A DNA stretch of 64,000 nt from Buddleja alternifolia (taxonomy: Eukaryota; Streptophyta; Magnoliopsida; Lamiales; Scrophulariaceae), in contig CM033394.1 of assembly GCA_019426215.1 (NCBI GenBank), forward strand, positions 16,760,195 to 16,824,194. The letters run 5' to 3'. Made by a program: the position numbers and the translations under genes. The notes under the pieces were generated by a model. That model was not told the DNA's origin. It searched no databases and was given only the letters and a program-made list of their open reading frames with translations. How positions within the stretch are numbered: the first letter of the stretch is position 1; every line of letters begins with the position of its first letter. Below are positions 20,984 to 32,486 of the stretch, in pieces.

Positions 20984-22486
20984 TGTTAGGAAATTTCATG
21001 TTAGATGTTTTGATGATGACAAGATAGGATTCATTGTTAGACCCAAATAAAATGTAAGTTTATGTTTTCCTTAGATCATTGTTTAAGCGTTTGAAAGTTT
21101 GTAATTTTGTTTAGGCTTGTAATTTTTATCTTTGTAGATTTTAGACTAAGTCTTAGTAACTGAATCGCTAGTAGAATTCTAGGTGAGTCTATTAGAGAAG
21201 AAGTTGAAGACCAGCGTCTGAAGTCAACCAGAGATGAAGATTTGTCTCTTAGCGTCCGTCAAACGCTAAAGGAACCTATTTCAGGATACATGGATCAAGC
21301 GCTCAAATTGTCTCAAGCGATGGATGTAAGATTCACCTGAAATAAATCCTAAAGTCATGAAGGACTTAAATGCAATCATTCAACGGACATTTATTTCCAA
21401 CGGGAAATAAATTCAAATGCATTAAATGCCTAATAAGAGCATTAAATGCGATAAGCTACTATGACTTGTGGACAAGCCACCTTTTGACCAGACTGTCAGA
21501 AATTTCAGAGTTTTAGCTGCTCCCGTCCAATCGGATTCAACGAATTTTTGGGAATGTCAGACTTTAGGTATGATCACGCACCACGTGAAAGGCACGCTTC
21601 TACATGTGTCCAACGGACTGATCCCAAGAGATTGCCTATAAATACCTTGCTCCAGAAAAACCCAAAAAATACATAACAACGAGAATATACGAGAAATTAT
21701 TGCAAAAAATCTTACGTACATTCTTTCTGGAAAAAGCTTAGAAACCCCATAGCCAAAACCTTTCAAGCTTTCTATCTACATTCTAGACAGTCACAAATAT
21801 CTCAAATATCTTCCAAAGAAGAAATTCAAACTCCAACTGAGATATTCCAAGTTGTTTGATCTTCTCTAAAACAAACAAACCCTAGTGACAAACCTCAACC
21901 TTTCATCTGAGTGAGAAAAGTTGTTGAAACCTTTCAGACAGTATTTCTGAGTGAGAGAAGCTTGAAGAAGACGATCTTCATTGGTGCTGAAGTCTGTGTG
22001 ATCAAGGAGCCCAAGATCATTTTCATCCTTTACTATTTTGTAGAAGTTTCTGTGTGATTCTTTGATAATCATCATAGTAAATTCCTCCAAGTGAAATAGG
22101 AGAAGAAGGACGTAGCTGGGATTACATCACCCAGTGAACCTTACAAATTATTGTGTCATTTATATTTTATTGTCTTATATTCATCACATTATATTATTCT
22201 GAAAAAGACAAATAAAATTGCAAAGCGATTAAATTATCTAAAAGAACGCTAAAAATCATTTCCGCTGTGCTAACCCTGATTAAGCGATCTAAGCGTTGCC
22301 CTACTTTGGTAAACTGCTGAAATCACTAAGTCTAAGTTAACTACTCTGAAGCGTCTGACCCAAGCGCTCAGCTTTCCAAGCATTCAAACTTCTAAAGTGA
22401 TACGAAAATTTGTGAAGTCGAAAAGACTTCAGGGTCTATTCAACCCCTCCCTTCTAGACCCTTTCGTATGCCACTTGGGACCACAA
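20984..22486 (+). mobile_element. solo LTR of the Copia3 family, inside Copia1 gag
   Basis: Starts TGTTAGGAAATTTCATGTT and ends ACTTGGGACCACAA (final CA mutated to AA), 1503 bp. Flanked by a perfect 5-bp duplication CTTCA at 20979-20983 and 22487-22491. No internal sequence remains, as after LTR-LTR recombination. The same LTR occurs at 27259-35385 and, attached to a primer-binding site, at 62836-63828. It lies opposite to its host element Copia1. Confidence 0.92.
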
Positions 22487-22491
22487 CTTCA

Positions 22492-23084
22492 TTTAAGATT
22501 CAGCAGTATTCAGCTTGTTCATCGACCCAGCTAAATTGCACTCTATCTCATTACAGTTCAAGTTCACCATGAATTGGGAAAAGGAGTTTAGAAGTGACTG
22601 CAAGATTAGGTCAGTTTGAAGTTGCGGGTCTATGTTGAAGTCGAGGGCCTCTAACCTCTCGATTTTCGAAATCAATTTTAATGCATGGTCCCCAACCTTT
22701 TCACCTTCCTTTATCTTGGCTCCAAAGATCTCTTTCGATATCTCATACCGAGCAGTGCGACTGTGCTCACCATAGAGCTCCACTAAGTGTGCCAAAATAG
22801 CCCTCGCCAAGACCATTTTGTCTTGGGACCTCTACAACTCATTTGTCGTTGAGCCCAGCATGTACCCATGAACCCGGACATCGTCTTTGACCCATTTCTC
22901 ATGAGCTGTAACTTCCTCCTCATTAGCACGCGTCCTTGAGGACGCGACTGGGATATCAATATCCAATACTTACCCCAGTGACTCTGTGTTGAGGATTGTC
23001 CTCAAGTTGCGGAGCCAGTCCACATAGTTAGGACCAGTCAAAGTATTCTTTTCAAGTAGTACAAATAATGGGTTGATAGTCATG
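22492..23084 (-). pseudogene. Copia1 gag, N-terminal part
   Basis: Starts at an ATG on the minus strand at 23084 (MTINPLFVLLEKNTLTGPNY), the usual beginning of copia Gag of the UBN2 type. It hits a stop after LNTESLG near 22974, then continues in readable frames as KWVKDDVRVHGYMLGSTTNE and, at 22493-22816, AILAHLVELYGEHSRTARYE ... IERLEALDFNIDPQLQTD ... FSQFMVNLNCNEIECNLAG. The solo LTR insertion cuts it from its zinc knuckle. The plant copia Gag would be about 300 aa. At least two stops are visible in addition to the insertion. Confidence 0.8.
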
Positions 23085-24720
23085 GTGAGAGAGATAATAA
23101 GAAAATAACTGCATAAAAGTAAAAAAACTTATTAGATTTTCATGTAATTGTTGTTCCAAATTAATTTTAAGGGCTTTAAAATTAAATTTGGCTAGCTCCT
23201 AGTACATTTTTTGAAAATTCACATTCCCACTGTGGAATTCGGAAGTCATCGTTGGAAGGCTTCATAGTGGTAATTGAGCTCTTTAACTAGATTTACAGGG
23301 TGCAACCTTTTGCTGGTATTTGGGGTGAAATTTGTTCTTGACCAACGGCATTATATGCACTTAGGAAAAATATAAAGTATACTTCAATATATAACCCCCA
23401 TTACTTAGGGACGTTATTATATATTAAGTATCAATTTATTTTTCTCCTAAGTTCAGTGGAGGACAGGATACCTAGTACCCTTTACTAACTTAATATATTA
23501 AATGTGGGAGAATTTGAGTTATTAATTAGGCCGCATTTTGAACATTAATTCATTTTACATCATATATATAAACATGGATTAATAAATAAATAGCAATCCT
23601 AGAAAGCTAACAACACATGATTCATGGACTATTTTCCCTAGATTGAAACAAGCCAATGTTTCAATTATAAAATAAAAAGAAACTATACTAAAGCTTCCAA
23701 ACCGCCTTCTTGAATCTCCTCGGCTCGACTTGAATTTCTCCATTAGGCCTATTTCTATTTCTAACTATTACATTTTATCATAAGCCACCTATACAAAATT
23801 TATCTAGAAAGAAAATAAAAAAATTGGCTCAAAATGGCCCTTACAACCCATAAAAAGAAATACAAAATTAAAACGGGCCTAAGTCCATGAATCACGTCTC
23901 CCATCATATAACATGTCAAACATGATATCACATAATACACGAAAAACATATATGTTAATTTCTAATTCAATTCCAAATTTAATCATTGTCATTCATATTC
24001 TCGAGGAAATTATATTTATTTAATTCCAATTGAAGGTTCAATTTTAATGAGCTACTATTAATCTTTTATTAAAATCCCATTCTAATATAAAATTAATTTC
24101 TATGCCCATAAAATTAATTTCACAATGGAACTAATCCAATTTTATTCAAAGTCTAACTTTAATTAACATTAGATTAGATGGAAATTAAATAACCTTATTA
24201 AATAATTAATATTATTTATTTTGCATTAAAATTTAATTTTAACCAAAACTAAATAATATATATACATTTAATAATTCACCCGGGTCGACCCATCGGTGAC
24301 CCGGGTCGGGTTGTCCCAAACCCGTGTGTAAAAATACATGGGTGGGCTCGCACAGCGCAAGCCCTATTTTTGGCAAGATGGGCTGCTGTGCGGCCCATCT
24401 CTCTTGGCAGCAGCCGAGAAAGATGCGAGCCCATCGTGGCTGGGCTGTGCACGAGCAGCCACATGTAAAGCCACCGGAGTTCCGTCACTCCTCCGGCAAC
24501 GGATAGCCTGCTGAAAATTTGGGTTTTTAATTTCCATCACTTAATTTACATAAAGTCCAATTTTAATTAAATTCTAACGAACAAAAAATAAACATTATCC
24601 TCAAGAACATGAGAAATGTGAAATCTACATATCTAATCATGCATCGACAAAATAATGTAAAACATGCTTTTTCAACACATAATTACACATAAATTACATA
24701 CGCCGAATTCCATGGATTTG
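23085..24720 (-). other. Copia1 5' leader, non-coding
   Basis: About 1.6 kb between primer-binding site and gag start. It is AT-rich except for a GC-rich island (24275-24505). ORFs here are short, overlap on both strands and are not protein-like. Confidence 0.7.
24275..24505. other. GC-rich island in the Copia1 leader
   Basis: About 230 bp strongly richer in G+C than its surroundings. It is built of self-complementary fragments (GACCCGGGTC, GGGTCGACCC, several GCCCA/TGGGC pairs such as GATGGGCTGC and GCGGCCCATC) that could fold into stable hairpins. Copia2 has a comparable palindrome-rich island in the same position (56120-56290). Confidence 0.55.
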
Positions 24721-24732
24721 GCTTTGATACCA
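24721..24732 (-). other. Copia1 primer-binding site
   Basis: Minus strand TGGTATCAAAGC, one base past the LTR end. It matches the complement of the initiator tRNA-Met 3' end (TGGTATCAGAGC) except for one base. Confidence 0.88.
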
Positions 24733-24733
24733 C

Positions 24734-26355
24734 TGTTGGGGGAAAACCACCAAACGCAACAGAACACAGAATTTAAATTTTTTATGGTTTTTCCCCATAA
24801 CCGAATCTAACCCTAGGTTAATTCACACGTATGTACAATAGGGATTTAACATAATTGCCAATTGTTGCAAAGTGGTTGACACATCCTACGAATTTGACTT
24901 CTTTAATTTTTCGCAAAAAATCTCCGACTGAAAGATATTTGATCTAAGCAGTCCAAGTGTGCTACCTCTAAATCGTCTCCCCGGAATAACTTGATGAAAA
25001 AAAACTTCCTCCTTCTACAGTGAGCGATGGCTAGGAGAGTGAAAGGGGAGAGGAATTTTTCTTGTGGCGTTTGTAATACAACTTATGACCTAGGTTTTTT
25101 AACTATTGTGATATTTATATCACTTAAGTCATTGCTTTGGACTCAAACTAAGCCAATTAATTACTCCTAGTGGCCGCCCCTTTTAGGGCTTATTGTGCCA
25201 CATGGTGTATTAATTTTGTGCTTAGTTTATTCTATTAATTAATTAATTAACTTAATCCAATTAATTCATTCAATTAAATAATAGATAACTCATTAATTTA
25301 TTTTATTTCTCCAAGAAATATTATTAATTAAATCATAAATTACCTTATTTCTTCAAATAATTAATTCTATTTATTAATTTTAAGCATCTAATGCTTAAAA
25401 TCTTTCCACAAGAAATATTCCATTTTTCATCAAATTTTTCCTTTTTAAGCGCGACTCTTTAGGTCTATCTGCATCTGAATATGGGTCCCACCTAACCAGT
25501 CAAGTGGTCCATATTTTAACCCAAATAAGATGAAATGATTGGATCATTATTAACCTTGCCTTTATAAATACCGTGTGAATATAAACTCTTTGTTTCTTTA
25601 TTCTGATCAAGTGAGAGTCATGGTTTTTAGTTAAACTCACTAACTTGATGCTATACATTATTTATAACAAGCTCAAATCATTTAATACTTTGGCCAAAGA
25701 CTTTAGGATCTAGCTTGCTTATAAATGCATTGGACAATTCCTCGTTCACTTACGAGGGAATGAATCTCATCTTGGATATCAGTTAAGACTACTACTTGCC
25801 CACTAGATTGCAGTTCGAGGTTGACCCTACCAAAGGGTGAATTGGGCCTAATTACTCTAATGACGAACCTAATGTCACAAGCATATCTTCAACTCGATTC
25901 CTCAAGTCTAAAGTTCAGACACACCTATTACAAATAATCAATTTTGTCATTGACTGTCAAAGAGTGAAAGTCCATGTGATAAAATTGATATGAGTCATGT
26001 CTGAGTGTCACTATCTCCATTAGTGCACCTATGATATGAATCATTCACTACTTCCTAGTGATTGACGGGCACCTTTCTCGTCAAAGATTCATATCATATA
26101 AGTATTCATGATTTCCAACGCCCAATTGGAAATCATTAACTTGCAGACTATTTTAGTACATAGTTATCAAACTCGTGTAGTGCTTTAGAGAGTTTACTCT
26201 TGTATTCATAGACTTATAGTTGATTTAAAATAAATAAATGCCAATTCCAAAGTAAACAACTAATTGCCTTTTTATTGATAATAAACAATTACAAATTAAT
26301 AATGTCCTTATATTTACAAATCCTCTAGTGGCATTTGAGGACATTAACCCTAACA
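24734..26355 (-). repeat. Copia1 5' LTR
   Basis: TGTTGGGGGAAAACCACC ... TTAACCCTAACA on the plus strand, 1622 bp. Adjacent to the primer-binding site on the left and to the target duplication GTGAA on the right. Confidence 0.92.
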
Positions 26356-26586
26356 GTGAAATGGCTCTAGCATGTGAAAACGGATAACACCGGTGACTGC
26401 CTTAGAACGCCCAATAATCTGATGCCTCTTGTGAATCGTCAGGGCAGTCAACTGCCTGTAAATGCTTTGCATTGCCTGATTATCAAATTATGGATCCAAC
26501 TGCTCACCCTTCGCCCCCTGTGTACCCTCGGGGTTTGGAACCCGGGATGAACTACCCACTGCGCCTCCACCTCTAGTTCTCACCAT
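26356..26586 (-). pseudogene. N-terminus of the plant-transposon-domain ORF of the outer gypsy element
   Basis: Begins with an ATG on the minus strand at 26586 and reads MVRTRGGGAVGSSSRVPNPE, a start often seen for this ORF type. An in-frame TAA follows after codon 32, then readable sequence (YRQLTALTIHKRHQIIGRS) runs up to the Copia1 insertion point. Its frame continues in 14961-16004 once Copia1 and one duplicate of the 5-bp target are ignored. Confidence 0.65.
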
Positions 26587-27258
26587 TTTTCAGAAATTAA
26601 AATGAAAAATTCACCCCCCCCTTTTCTCCTACTGCTTCAACCAGTAATAATCATCCCTCGCCAACTCAAACCAACCAAACAACTCCTCACAACCACAAAA
26701 CTTCACAAGATATGCAAAATACAAGCCCCACACGACTTTTAAAAGAAAAATTGAAGAGTAAGTTGAGCCAATCACTCACCAGAAGATACAGGTTTTTGAA
26801 AACAGAGTCTCACGCCCGAACGTTAGGTCGCTTTACATTCGAACATTGCTGCTTTGTACGCGGCTCTTCAGCTGTGCAGATTAATTCTCGCACAGACAAA
26901 AAGAGAAAGTTTAGGGATGGATTGGAGTGGTGTGTGGGTATTATTTTGGCAAATATTTAATTTTTATAGAGGAAGACTTTTGAATTGATAGGTTTTCACA
27001 TTTGGGAGGGGTGCTTTTGAAAGGTTTTGACTGTTCGGGTTGACTGTCCGAGTGAAGGGTCCCCAACGCTTAAGTTTTATATATATATTTTTTGAAATTA
27101 GGGTTTCACGTTCGAACATTGAGGCGCTTATCGTTAGGACGTTAAGTTTTGATTTACGCTTGAACGTTGGGATGCTTCACGTTCGAACGTTGGGATGCCT
27201 CACGTTCGAACGTTCTGCCCATGGAAATATTTTTATTATTATTATTTATTATTTTTAT
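26587..27258 (-). other. outer gypsy spacer with TTCGAA-centred palindrome repeats
   Basis: Non-coding. It contains several versions of CACGTTCGAACGTTGGG (27107-27120, 27155-27170, 27178-27194, 27200-27216) and weaker ones at 26811-26850. The same motif recurs at 36583-36733 and 60209-60320, in other parts of this element. Ends in an ATT-rich stretch at the solo LTR insertion site. Confidence 0.7.
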
Positions 27259-27431
27259 TGTTAGGAAATTTCATGTTAGATGTTTTGATGATGACAAGAT
27301 AGGGTTTAATGTCAGACCCCAAAAATACAATGTAAGTTTCCGTTTTTCATAGATTGATGTATAAGCGTTTGAAAGTTTGTAATTATTATAGGCTTGTAAT
27401 TTTTATCTTTGTAGATTTTAGACTAAGTATT

Positions 27432-29140
27432 TGTTGGTCCCAAGTGGCATACGAAAGGGTCTAGAAAGGGGGGGGGGTTGAATAGACCCTGAAGTCTTTT
27501 TCGACTTCAAAAAGTTTCGTACTAAAAGATTTTTGGACGCTTGAAAAGATAGACGCTTGACTTAAGCGTTCACTTAAAAAATTATTGACGCTTTGGCGAA
27601 GCGTTTGATGAAGACTGTTTTTAGAAAGTTAACTCAGACTTCAAGATCTGAATACTTTGACCAATTAGGTTAAGCGTTCAGTTCTTTAATCAGTGTTAGC
27701 ACAGCGGAATGATTTTTGGAGTCTTCTCTTTGAAAGCTTTAGCGTCACAAGAGGTTTCTTAGTTGCTTAAATTTTGATTGTGTTTTACTTAATCAATTTA
27801 TGCAATCATATGATAGATGAAAGAATTGACTGAGAAGTAAATGACACAATATTTGTAAGGTTCGTTGGGTGGTGTAATCCCAACTACGTCCTTCTTCTCC
27901 TCGAACACTTGGAGGCAATCCACTAAAATGATTCTCAAAGAATCACACAGAATCTTCTACAAATTAGGGAGAGATGGATGTCGATGACTTGAGCTCCTTG
28001 ATCACACAGATTTCTGCTCCAAATCACTTCAATCCCCTTGCTTCTTTCACCCAGAAATATGGCAAGTATCCAACTTCGACTTCACACAGATCGCGAGGCT
28101 TGGATACTTTTTCATATTTCTGGGTGAAAGAACAAGGGTTTCAAGTGATTTTCATAAATCTGTGGTGATCAAGGAGCTCAATCTCGACATCATCCTCCCT
28201 ATTTGTAGAAGATTCTGTGTGAGTTCTTTGAGAATCATTTTATTGGATTGCCCTCCAGTGTTTCGAGAGAAAAGCAAAGAGAATATTTTCTTGAGTATTC
28301 TGGCTTTTCTGAGAGTTTAAGGAATGAGACTTCAATGCAACAGTAATTTGGCTTGATAATTGTTCTATGTTTGGCTTGTTGTTGAAGTTCTATTTATAGG
28401 CATTCTTGGAAAAAGTGTCCGTTTGACACATGCAAGGGCGCGTGTCTCTCACTTTCGCGAGTGAACAATTTTTGTCCTTTTTCCTGAAAATCTGCTGCAC
28501 AAAAGTTGGTGCTGCAGTCTTTGAATTGTTGACAGTCCAATAGGATGGCTACTCCGTACGTCTGAAAGTGCTTATCACATTTAATGCTCTTATCAGCATT
28601 TAATGCAATTTGAATTAAATGCCCGTTGGCATTTAATGCATTGAGAATATTTGCATTAAACTCCTTTCGATCTGACGCTTCAGGAGAATGTTTGTCATTT
28701 GATAGACGCTTCATTCATGAACTGAAAGTTCAATTTAATCTGGAGGACTATTTAATGTTTAGACGCTTGGGAAAAGTCTTCAGACTTTATTTAGAAGTGT
28801 AGACGCTTGAAACTTCAGTCTTCGTTACTTGACACCTCACTCAGAACATGTCAGGCGCTTAGAGTGAACTTCTTCAAACTTCATTCACTATTGATTTCTT
28901 GGACGCTTGGAGTCTTCAGATTTCACAGTCTTGATAAGCTCACTCAAAAAGTATCAAACGCTTAATCTAACCGACTTCTTGATCTAAGAATGTTAAAAGT
29001 AAAAGATGAAATAAAGCCTACACATTTCTAATGTTCAAATGCTCATATTAGTATCTATGAAATTTAAGCATACATAACTTTGGGGTCTAACAAGATTCCG
29101 AATTGTCATCATCAAAACATCTAACATGAAATTCCTAACA
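27432..29140 (-). repeat. 3' LTR of the nested non-autonomous element
   Basis: 1709 bp, followed on its right by the polypurine tract. It matches the right LTR (32487-34037) almost base for base over about 27,555-28,085 and 28,265-29,140. It differs completely at 28,090-28,260, where this copy holds the second arm of an inverted repeat. A run of ten G lies near 27,467. Confidence 0.88.
27899..28268. repeat. long imperfect inverted repeat (hairpin) in the LTR
   Basis: Left arm about 27899-28073 (TCGAACACTTGGAGGCAATC ... TTTCACCCAGAAATATG). Right arm about 28098-28268, its reverse complement with few mismatches (CATATTTCTGGGTGAAAG ... GAGAATCATTTTATTGGATT). The arms are about 170 bp with a loop of roughly 25 bp, as GTATCCA/TGGATAC extends the stem. 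The right LTR and the solo LTRs lack the second arm. Confidence 0.85.
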
Positions 29141-29160
29141 ATTTCCCCCTTTTTGATGAT
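29141..29160 (-). other. polypurine tract of the nested non-autonomous element
   Basis: Minus strand ATCAAAAAGGGGGAAAT directly before the LTR. It fixes the minus-strand orientation. Confidence 0.8.
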
Positions 29161-29360
29161 GGCAATACTTACTCTTTTATAGTTCAAGAGTTACGACAGC
29201 CAAAGTTTATAAGCGTTATGTTAGCAAGTTAGAGTTAGTTAAGCTTCAACGAGATGTTTCAGCTGAAAAAATGTACTTTATATATATTCGGAGAATTCAT
29301 ACATTTTACAAACTATGTAGAAACAGAAAAGACGGTTAAATTACAAAGAGCTATCATGAT

Positions 29361-32300
29361 CTACTTTCTTCTGGTAAGATTTCGTCGTCTGATCATTTTT
29401 GTTCTGATGGCTTCTTTGATGAGATCTTGAAGGGTGATCATTATCTGATGATCTCTGTCAATTAAGAAACGGTTTTCCTTTTTTCTCCTTGTTTCATACA
29501 CTCTATGCCGTCGATCCCATTCGGATGGATCAATACCCATATGCCTAAGCACTGCTCTGAACGCTTGAGATAAGTCTGAGAACTCCATTTCCACAGCCAA
29601 GGTTTGAGGAGTAGTAGGCTATGGAAGTGGCGCTCGCTCCATCGGTATATTGAATTGTTCAAGTAGCGCTTGAGATGGCACATGTATATCTGCTCTGAAA
29701 GCGATGGGAGGAAAACCAGTTCTTCTACTAGGAATTCCCGTGGCGGCAACCCATGAAGGGTAATTGGATTCGGGCAAAGGAGGAGGAGGTGGCAAGAAGA
29801 CAAAATCTTGTGGATTTTTCGGCTCTGGATGCTTCACTTCTTGACGCTTAGAACTTGAGTGAGCTCTTGAACTTGCATGAGCTTTCCTTTTTTCCCCCTT
29901 ATTGCCATCATCGGCCTTTACTGTAGCTTCAGTAAGAATGGCAATTTGAGCAGCCATTTGGACCATGGATGTAGCCAACGCATCAAATTTTGCTTCAAGA
30001 GATTCTTTCATAGCAATTTGATTAGCTGCAAGTCCATCGATCATCGTCTGCATATGAGAGAGAGCAGTATCTATGGCAGCATCAGCAGCTCCGCGCATAT
30101 GAGCAACTTGAGCGCTCATATACTCCTTCTCGATCTTAGCTAAGTCTTCCTTGATCGAGTGGAGAGATTCTGCATGATTGGACGCTTGAGCGTTCATCTC
30201 TTCCAACGCTTCAGTGAGGAGAGGCACAAATGTTTGAAGCACATTCGGAGAGGTAGCTGGTTGTTTAAATTTTGAGGTGTGCTTTAGTGACTCGATAGAT
30301 GGTTGGTGAAAATCTGGATTGAAGACAGACGAATGGATTGCTATCTCAGCAACCGTTGGAACAGGTGAAGTTGAAGCGTCGGGCACAGCCTCTGGTTGAG
30401 ACGCTTGAACTGGTTCCACTATGGGCGCTAAGGCAACTTCTGTATCAGATGTGGAAGGTAAAGAAGAGACAGTAGTTAGATGACTAAAGTCACAAAATCT
30501 AAAATTGACCCTTCCAAAATCTGAATCAGCAAACTCCGTTGATGAACTGTTGATTAACTCATTTACTCAAGAAATAGGAATGGTCCAGAAATCACTTAGA
30601 GTGCGGATTGGAGTGTCTATTGCTATGACCCAACTTGGTCCTAAGATCTGGAGCATGTGGTTAACAAAGATCTTGCAACGAGGAGCCTTAATAAAGAAGA
30701 GAGCATCATCACGTGGAGTGAAGGAGAAGCGTAGCACTCTATCTTTTGGCAACTCCAATGGACGCTCAGACTCTGATACGTACATTGCCATGTATTCTTC
30801 AACGTAAGGCAAGGCTGCACGCGAGATGTCCTAATTTCTTTCGAGTAAAGAGAGAACGTAGGCATAGTGTTCTATCAATTCCTGTCGGAAAGAGAAGAGC
30901 AATGGATACCCAAAAAGAGGTCTTATAATGGATCCATTTGGCTTTCTCAGGTTTGTAGTGAAGATGTTGTCGAAATCCCGTAACGGAGGGAGCATCTTCA
31001 ACATACGTCTGATGTCTTCCTACTGGCCAGGTGTAAGCGTTAAATCTGAAGTAGGCTTTGTGCCGCTTGTTGACGCTTGGCCACAGTAATTAATTGGCAA
31101 ATCTGCAATCCTAGCCAACGCTTCACGCAGAAAGCGTTCAATTGGTTGACGAAAAGATGGTAAGAGAGCAAGTGGCCCAACTCTTGCTTCTCGGCGCTGT
31201 AAGCAATATCGAGCAAACTGTCTTCTTTTATCTAGCATGCCGATTGTGAACAAGTGAGGTTCCTTGACCAGGTCTTCAAACTTGTAACCCTGGCCAACGT
31301 AGGCTTCACACCAGGTAACCTCATTCATGCAGAAGGTTGTGCCTGCATTCAGAGTGGCACGAAAGCCTTCATGATGAATATCTCGGATGGCTTCAAAGCG
31401 ATGCTTATCAGGTTGATAGTTTGCATTCAGGACGCTTTGTAAGAAGTAGTCAGCCCCTTGAATGAGAGCGTTTAGAGAGGCAGGACGCTCACCGATATAG
31501 GGACTTTTATTTGTCCATAATCTTAGTGGGTTGGGAAGACTCTGATTAGCAGCACTGTGCACAACTGAACGAAAGTGGGAATAACCCTCTTTGTTTAAGA
31601 TTTCCTCTTCAGGATTTAAAAGCTCCACAGGTAGACGCTCATAGGCTCTAATCTTGTAGTTTCTTGGAGCAAAACCTGAAGGCTTGCTGCGTCCCATATC
31701 CAGAAAGTAAGCTAAGTCCACATCCCCTTGTGGAATTCTATCAGTACCCTGTTTTTCAAATATCTGTATAGACGCTGGGGTAGGAGGTAGAGGATCTCCA
31801 TTGGCTAGTGCCAAGTAGTATGCAAATTCAACGCTTGAGACTGCATTGTTGAACAGCATTTCTACAAGAGCCCGATCTCTATCAATTATCTTGGTTAAAT
31901 CATTTTCAGCGAGAATGTAACATTCTTCATTATAGCCAGTTGGAATGAATTCTTCTTCAGGAACTGGAGGCATATAATTGATTGAATGATCAATCGTCTT
32001 TAGTGGGTTGAGTTTGAAGAAGTGGCTAGGCGCTGGAACGTCTTCAGCAACACTCTGACCTTCTGAGCGTGCCTCTGTTATAGCCTGAACAGGGATATGA
32101 GTCTGAACCTCTGTAGGAGCAGGTTCCTCAACTTGAATTGCAGCAATTTCTGCGGCAACATCTTTAGCAATAGTGACAACTTCTGTCAAATCAACATCCA
32201 GGAGGACAGCTGTTGACGCTTCAGCAGCGGCTGGAACTAAAGCTGTAATACGAGAACTATCCTCTATAAGAGCAGGATCTTCTACAGATGTAGGAATAGA

Positions 32301-32483
32301 AAAGCTGTGGGAAGAAATAAACTTACCCTGAGAACTAGTCTCAACAGCAATTCTTTGAGCGCTTGGCTCAACAGCGACTTGAGCGCTTGGCTCATCAGCA
32401 ACTTGAGCGCTTGGCTCATCAGTCTCAGGCTCTTCAGGAACAGGAGCAACTCGACGCTTGCTAGTCCTGGAACGCTTGAAGAT
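29361..32483 (-). pseudogene. long broken ORF of the non-autonomous element (about 1,040 codons, four stops)
   Basis: One minus-strand frame runs from the truncated LTR edge near 32483 to a stop at 29361. It is interrupted only by TAG at 31020, TAG at 30831, TGA at 30567 and TAG at 29619; no frameshift is needed. The N-terminus has three copies of EPSAQVA (32,350-32,430) in a charged, E/P/A-rich region. The middle (31020-32189) includes NYKIRAYERLPVELLNPEEE and FRATLNAGTTFCMNEVTWCE. A predicted coiled coil (MKESLEAKFDALATSMVQMA) and a basic stretch (KGEKRKAHASSRAHSSSKRQ) lie near 29,850-30,100. I recognise no protease or polymerase motif. A Gag-like structural role is a guess from position and composition. 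The start codon has been deleted. Confidence 0.65.
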
Positions 32484-32486
32484 TGT

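Larger units (their letters stand above)
16005..26355 (-). mobile_element. Copia1, full-length but decayed Ty1/copia element
   Basis: Two LTRs (16005-17645 and 24734-26355) flank gag-protease-integrase-RT-RNase H in copia order on the minus strand. Adjacent 5-bp flanks GTAAA (16000-16004) and GTGAA (26356-26360) are a target duplication with one difference. It inserted into the plant-transposon-domain ORF of the outer gypsy element; mentally removing it and one TSD copy joins the two halves in frame. The 10.35-kb length includes a 1.5-kb solo LTR in gag. All genes have stops or frameshifts, so it is not autonomous. Confidence 0.9.

Noticed and set aside
24276..24506. Overlapping ORFs on both strands in the GC-rich island
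   Set aside because: High GC lowers the stop frequency. Neither strand resembles a protein, and the region is the Copia1 leader.
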